This document shows positions 7,791 through 11,382 of a stretch of DNA of 11,382 nucleotides, piece by piece. The notes under the pieces were generated by a model, which did not search any database, was not told the DNA's origin, and worked only from the letters and a program-made list of their open reading frames with translations. The position numbers and the translations under genes are program-made. Each line of letters starts with the position of its first letter. Within the stretch, counting starts at the first letter, position 1. Source of the DNA: Anaerolineales bacterium (lineage in GTDB: Bacteria; Chloroflexota; Anaerolineae; 4572-78; J111); contig JAAUSP010000211.1 of assembly GCA_012032575.1 (NCBI GenBank), forward strand, positions 1-11,382, written 5' to 3'.

Positions 7791-7796
7791 CTTCCA

Positions 7797-8636
7797 ATGA
7801 TGGATGAGGATAAGACCAAAGCCCAATTGATTGCCGAGCTGGTCGAACTGCGCCGGCGCAATACTGCTTTAGAGGCCACCAGCGCAGAATGTCAGGCTGC
7901 TAAAGCCGCCCTGCGAGAAAATGAGCAAAGATTGGAACTGGCCTTGCGCGGGGCCAATTTGGGTGTCTGGGATTTGAATGTTCAGAACGGTGAGATTATC
8001 GTTAACCGACGAGCGACTGAAACGTTAGGCTACGCGCCCGATGAAATTGAGCCGTCTCTCCGTTGGTGGGATGAGCGCACCCATCCTGACGATCTGTTGC
8101 GGCTGCGTGAGGCCTGGCAGGGGCATATTACCGGCAAAACACCTTTTTATGAGTGCGAATATCGCTTGCGCAAAAAAACAGGTGAATGGAAATGGGTTTT
8201 GGATCGGGGCAAAGTAGTGGAATGGGATCAGCAGCAGCAACCTTTGCGTGCCACCGGAACCAACCTCGACATCACCGAACGCAAACAAATCGAAGAAGCG
8301 CTTCAAAAACTCAACCGCGAACTGGCACTGCTAAATAACGCCAGCCAGGCGTTTAATTCCAGCCTGGAACTGGATGTGGTGCTGGTCAGCCTGCTCGAAG
8401 AAGTGCGCCCTCTGCTGGGGGTCATCGGCGCTTCGGTCTGGCTCATTGACCCCGAAACCGGCGAATTGGTTTGCCGCCAGGCTTCGGGCGCTCATCGGAT
8501 CACCCTGGCCGGCTGGCGCTTGCCGTCTGATGTAGGAATCATTGGCTGGGTGACTCGGCATGGGGAGAGCTTGATTGTGTCTGATGTGCAGGGGACCCGC
8601 GCCATTTCAAAGAGATTGAGAACATCCTGGATTTAA
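7797..8636 (+). CDS. Soluble sensor histidine kinase, N-terminal part: coiled coil, PAS-PAC and first half of GAF
   Basis: N-terminal part of a cytoplasmic sensor kinase with no signal peptide or membrane helix. Residues about 5-40 form a Leu/Glu-rich coil (KAQLIAELVELRRRNTALE). Residues about 44-165 are a PAS_3-type domain with PAC end: GANLGVWDLN, ATETLGYAPDEI, HPDDLLRLREAW, YECEYRLRKKTGEWKWVLDRG and ATGTNLDITERKQIEEAL. A GAF domain starts near residue 180 (SLELDVVLVSLLEEVRPLLG, GASVWLIDPETGELVCRQAS, GIIGWVTRHGESLIVSDVQG). After VSDVQG the frame is wrong: it reads TRAISKRLRTSWI and stops at 8634-8636, while the GAF sequence goes on in the +2 frame. One extra G in GGGG (8591-8594) would restore a protein of about 548 residues. 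PAS and GAF ligands cannot be told from sequence. Confidence 0.88.
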   Translation: MMDEDKTKAQLIAELVELRRRNTALEATSAECQAAKAALRENEQRLELALRGANLGVWDLNVQNGEIIVNRRATETLGYAPDEIEPSLRWWDERTHPDDLLRLREAWQGHITGKTPFYECEYRLRKKTGEWKWVLDRGKVVEWDQQQQPLRATGTNLDITERKQIEEALQKLNRELALLNNASQAFNSSLELDVVLVSLLEEVRPLLGVIGASVWLIDPETGELVCRQASGAHRITLAGWRLPSDVGIIGWVTRHGESLIVSDVQGTRAISKRLRTSWI

Positions 8637-9439
8637 AGCTCCAATCTATTCTGGCCGTACCATTGCGCTCTAAAGAAAAGATTATCGGCGTGCTTGAGGT
8701 GGTAGATACCCAACCCCATCGCTTCACCAAAAACGAACAGATGCTGGTGGAGTCGCTGGCGGCGACGGCGACGATTGCCATTGAAAATGCCCGCTTATAC
8801 GAGCAAACCCGGCGCGATGCCGAAACCCGGGCCGTGCTGCTGCAAGAAGTCAATCACCGCACCAAAAACAACCTGGCCGCGATTATTGGTCTGCTGCACC
8901 TGGAACAGCGCCACGACATGAGCGAGGAAGCCCGTACCGTTTACCAAACCATCATGCACGATCTCATTAGCCGGATTCACGGTCTGGCGACCGTTCATCG
9001 CCTGCTCTCCAGCGCCGACTGGTCGCCCATTTTATTGAGCGAACTGGCCACCAAAGTTATCCATTCAGCCTTGCAAGCGCTGCCGCTGGATAAAAATGTA
9101 ACGGTTGAGGTGTCGCCTTCGCCGGTAAAAATAGCGCCGAAACTCGCCAATACCGTCGCCCTGATTATCAATGAATTGACCACCAATACTGTCAAATATG
9201 CCTGGCCCACCCGTGATCTTGGCTGTATTTCGGTGCGAATTGAGTTGGTCAACGAGGAAGTATTGGTTGAGTTTCACGATGATGGGCCGGGTTTCCCGGC
9301 CGAGGTGTTGAGCCTGGAACGTCACAGCGTGGGCTGGGAACTGATCCAGACTCTGGTTCAACAAGGGTTGCAGGGTAAAGTGAGTTTGCACAACGACCAC
9401 GGGGCCGTGGCAACGGTTCGCTTCCCGCAGCTTGTTTAG
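8594..9439 (+). CDS. Sensor histidine kinase, C-terminal part: rest of GAF, HisKA_2 and HATPase
   Basis: Continuation of the same kinase. In-frame GAF sequence starts right after the G-run as DPRHFKEIENILDLKLQSI, then AVPLRSKEKIIGVLEVVDTQ and LVESLAATATIAIENARLYEQ. The TTG at 8663 is a leucine inside GAF, not a true start. The phospho-acceptor region is HisKA_2 type (LLQEVNHRTKNNLAAIIGLL), with His at 8855-8857. The ATPase domain shows the N-box IINELTTNTVKYAW (about 9164-9205), the G1 box HDDGPGFP (9275-9298) and the ending SVGWELIQTLVQQGLQGKVS. HisKA_2 kinases phosphorylate response regulators, but no regulator is in this window, so the partner is unknown. The stop overlaps the RBS of the next gene. 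Confidence 0.9.
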   Translation, partial: DPRHFKEIENILDLKLQSILAVPLRSKEKIIGVLEVVDTQPHRFTKNEQMLVESLAATATIAIENARLYEQTRRDAETRAVLLQEVNHRTKNNLAAIIGLLHLEQRHDMSEEARTVYQTIMHDLISRIHGLATVHRLLSSADWSPILLSELATKVIHSALQALPLDKNVTVEVSPSPVKIAPKLANTVALIINELTTNTVKYAWPTRDLGCISVRIELVNEEVLVEFHDDGPGFPAEVLSLERHSVGWELIQTLVQQGLQGKVSLHNDHGAVATVRFPQLV

Positions 9440-9443
9440 GGGG
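9438..9443 (+). promoter_or_regulatory. Ribosome binding site overlapping the kinase stop
   Basis: AGGGGG begins within the TAG stop of the histidine kinase (9437-9439) and lies 4 bases before ATG 9448. The arrangement suggests co-transcription and translational coupling of the two genes. Confidence 0.6.
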
Positions 9444-9447
9444 TAAA

Positions 9448-11193
9448 ATGAAGTCTGGATTCGTAAGAATTTTATCAATGCTATTTTTGTTTGTTATCAC
9501 AACCGGACTGGCGGCAGCCCAGGAGCCGGATGGTCAGGCCTACACCGTCCAGGCGACCGATACCCTGAGTTCACTGGCCGTGGATTTCTACCAGAACTAT
9601 GCCGCCTGGCCGGTCATTCAGATGGCGACCAACGCCAAAGCGGCCCAGGACAGCCGTTTTAGCCCCATTGAAAATTCCGACCAGCTCTCGGCCGGGCAAT
9701 TGATCTGGATTCCCACCCCAGCCGAGGCCGAACGACTGCTGGGCGGCGGTATCGAACTGGGGCCGCCCGAACTCAAACCGCTCACCCCGGAGATGCTGGC
9801 CGAATTTGAAACCTTCGTTGAGAGCGCCCGTGAACGGTTCCGCATCCCCGGCGCGGCGGTGGTCGTGGTGCAGGGGAATCAAATCGCCTTTGCCAAAGGC
9901 TTTGGCGTCCGTGAGTTGGGCCAGCCCGACCCGGTGACGCCCGAAACGGTTTTCCCGGTTGGCTCAACCACCAAAGCCATGACCTCGATGCTCATGGCAA
10001 CCCTGGTTGATGACGGCAAACTGGCCTGGGACCAGCCGGTAGTTGAGATCTGGCCCGACTTTAAACTGTCCGACCCGGAGATAACGCCCCAAATCCGGGT
10101 GCGGCATCTGCTCAATATGAGCAGCGGCGTCCCGCGTGTTGATCTGGTCTGGAGCGGGGCCGGCCTGACCGCCGAGCAAATAATGGTTTCGCTGGCCGAG
10201 TTGGAGATCAAGACTCCGCCCGGAGTAGCCTACCGTTACAACAACCAGATGGTGGCGACCGGGGGGTACATCGCCGCGCTGGCTGCGGGGGGGCAGTATG
10301 GCAACTTGCTCCAGAGCTATTCTGACCTGTTGCAGGCGCGAATTTTCAACCCCATCGGCATGAGCAGCGCCAGTACCTCGATTGAGGCGGCTCAAGCCCA
10401 GCCCAATCATATCACCCCGCACGATTTTACCCTGGCGGGTGAGGTCATCCCCACCCATTACCACGCCGACCCTGATATTACCCCCGCCGGGGCTGTCAAC
10501 GCTAATGCCCTGGATATGGCTCGCTTTGTTATGACCGAACTGAGTGAGGGCGTCACCCCGGATGGCAACCGCGTTGTTTCAGCGGCCAACCTGGCCGAAA
10601 CCTGGCAGCCGGCGGTCAAGGTGACGAAAACGCTCAGTTACGGCATGGGCTGGTTTATTGAAGATTTTCGGGGGGTGCAGGTTATCTGGCACGACGGTGA
10701 CGTGCTGGGGGCCAAGGCTATGATTGTGTTTGTGCCCGAAGCGAACATCGGGCTGGTGGTGCTGACCAACCGTACCATTTCCACCGGCTTTAGCTACAGT
10801 GTGCGCTACCATCTGCTGAACCTGCTCTACGGACAGGAGTTTGAGCAGGAGGAGCATTTTAACACCCAGTGGGATGAATTTCTGGTCGCTATTGCCTCCA
10901 TCCGGGCCAAACTCAATCCGCTGGTTGACCCCGCCGAAGTTGCGCCATACATAGGCGAGTACGAAGGCAGTTGGCGGGTCGAGTTGAGAGACGATAATAC
11001 CTTGTGGGCGGTGCGTGGACCCTACGGCTGGCAGTTGCTGCAAGCCGACTCGCCGGATGAGTTTGTGGTCAACAATGGGTTTGGCCTGGCCACCCCGCTC
11101 AAATTTGTCAAAGACGAAACCAGTGGCGAGATGCTCATGACCTTCACTCTCACGTCCGGTGAAGAAGGAAACTATCGCCGACTGTCGCCGTAA
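9448..11193 (+). CDS. Secreted LysM-domain beta-lactamase-family serine hydrolase
   Basis: Secreted class C beta-lactamase / DD-peptidase-like serine hydrolase of 581 residues. Residues 1-24 are a signal peptide (KSGFVRILS, then MLFLFVITTGLAAA, cut near AAA/QE). Residues about 30-86 are a LysM domain (YTVQATDTLSSLAVDFYQN ... AGQLIWIPTPAEAERL), which in this family binds glycan of the wall. The hydrolase domain spans about residues 115-450. Catalytic motifs seen: S173-T-T-K176 (SxxK nucleophile), Y264-N-N (YxN), and H415-D-G417 in place of KTG. The C-terminal segment about 490-581 (VAPYIGEYEGSWRVELRDDN) resembles the small beta-barrel often appended to such hydrolases. The substrate could be peptidoglycan peptides, D-amino peptides, esters or beta-lactams; sequence does not decide. 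It sits 8 bases after the sensor kinase and shares its promoter. Confidence 0.92.
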   Translation: MKSGFVRILSMLFLFVITTGLAAAQEPDGQAYTVQATDTLSSLAVDFYQNYAAWPVIQMATNAKAAQDSRFSPIENSDQLSAGQLIWIPTPAEAERLLGGGIELGPPELKPLTPEMLAEFETFVESARERFRIPGAAVVVVQGNQIAFAKGFGVRELGQPDPVTPETVFPVGSTTKAMTSMLMATLVDDGKLAWDQPVVEIWPDFKLSDPEITPQIRVRHLLNMSSGVPRVDLVWSGAGLTAEQIMVSLAELEIKTPPGVAYRYNNQMVATGGYIAALAAGGQYGNLLQSYSDLLQARIFNPIGMSSASTSIEAAQAQPNHITPHDFTLAGEVIPTHYHADPDITPAGAVNANALDMARFVMTELSEGVTPDGNRVVSAANLAETWQPAVKVTKTLSYGMGWFIEDFRGVQVIWHDGDVLGAKAMIVFVPEANIGLVVLTNRTISTGFSYSVRYHLLNLLYGQEFEQEEHFNTQWDEFLVAIASIRAKLNPLVDPAEVAPYIGEYEGSWRVELRDDNTLWAVRGPYGWQLLQADSPDEFVVNNGFGLATPLKFVKDETSGEMLMTFTLTSGEEGNYRRLSP

Positions 11194-11233
11194 CTTTCAA
11201 TTTGGTTTCTAATTTTTTCGCCACCCAGGTAGC

Positions 11234-11310
11234 AGACTCAGTGGATCCAAATTTACCAACAGCGGCGGCGTGGGAGCCTGCTCCGCTTCAAAATTGGATC
11301 TACTGAGACT
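11234..11310. repeat. Imperfect 21-base inverted repeat with nested hairpin (MITE-like)
   Basis: Arms 11234-11254 and 11290-11310 are complementary at 18 of 21 positions. The 35-base interior contains a perfect GGAGC-CT-GCTCC hairpin and AGCGG/CCGCT arms, giving a branched fold. No ORF is inside. It looks like a small non-autonomous palindromic element; no target-site duplication was recognised with certainty. Confidence 0.6.
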
Positions 11311-11337
11311 TAATTTTATGGGTGTGCAAAATGAGTT

Positions 11338-11364
11338 GTAGGACAAACTAACAGTTTGTCCTAC
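11338..11364. terminator. Perfect 12-base palindrome, possible terminator
   Basis: GTAGGACAAACT (11338-11349), loop AAC, AGTTTGTCCTAC (11353-11364), then GTTTT. A further outer pair, TGAGTTG (11332-11338) and CAACTCA (11370-11376), extends it with a bulge. It may end the serine hydrolase transcript, about 150 bases downstream of the stop, or be a copy of a dispersed repeat. Confidence 0.55.
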
Positions 11365-11382
11365 GTTTTCAACTCAAATTGG

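Larger units (their letters stand above)
11194..11382. other. Non-coding end of window
   Basis: No ORF or start with RBS is seen. A T6 run at 11213-11218 follows the hydrolase stop but has no clear stem before it. The rest is taken up by the two palindromic structures listed separately. Confidence 0.6.

Noticed and set aside
7722..7796. Longer N-terminus of the histidine kinase from TTG 7722
   Set aside because: It would cross the extended -10 promoter; ATG 7797 has an RBS and begins the usual coiled coil.
8663..8665. TTG as start of a separate short histidine kinase
   Set aside because: It encodes a leucine in the middle of the GAF domain and GAF sequence continues upstream in frame.
11194..11220. 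Intrinsic terminator directly after the serine hydrolase
   Set aside because: There is a T6 run, but I find no convincing stem immediately before it.

Overview
The window reads as moderately GC-rich chromosomal DNA of a filamentous-type Chloroflexota bacterium (Anaerolineae-like). This is inferred from the style of the proteins: a Ser/Thr kinase with a trailing FHA-like domain, a large Ig-like bacterial alpha-2-macroglobulin, a soluble PAS-GAF HisKA_2 sensor kinase and a LysM serine hydrolase. CCTTCCAA-type and G/C-palindromic repeats are scattered between and inside the genes. All genes are on the + strand. I see no rRNA, tRNA, CRISPR array or transposase.

Region 1 (1-7586) is one long run of coding sequence in changing frames. 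It begins inside a Ser/Thr protein kinase (5' end outside the window), followed by an FHA-like domain, one membrane helix and a Pro/Ser/Thr-rich linker made partly of CCTTCCAA octamers. It continues as an alpha-2-macroglobulin (A2M): four Ig-like domains, MG domains, A2M core, a CTEQ thioester and a C-terminal MG domain. The A2M part has no start codon with an RBS and no signal peptide of its own. The frame breaks that separate kinase from A2M, and that cut A2M into three, all lie in the octamer tract or in two C-run/G-run palindromes, and each can be undone by a one- or two-base change. I therefore read the region as probably one receptor-like gene: cytoplasmic kinase, membrane helix, extracytoplasmic protease trap. 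Either assembly errors in homopolymers or real decay or switching splits it.

Region 2 (7587-7796) is intergenic. It holds two hairpins, the second a strong bidirectional terminator, then an extended -10 promoter and an RBS.

Region 3 (7797-11193) is a two-gene operon: a soluble PAS-GAF-HisKA_2-HATPase histidine kinase, broken once in a G-run inside GAF, followed 8 bases later by a secreted LysM plus beta-lactamase-family serine hydrolase. Both this operon and the kinase-A2M locus pair intracellular phosphosignalling with a cell-envelope protein, one acting on proteases and one on cell wall or beta-lactam-like substrates. A functional link between them is inference only.

Region 4 (11194-11382) has no gene. 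It contains an imperfect 21-base inverted repeat with a nested hairpin, and a perfect 12-base palindrome that may act as a terminator.
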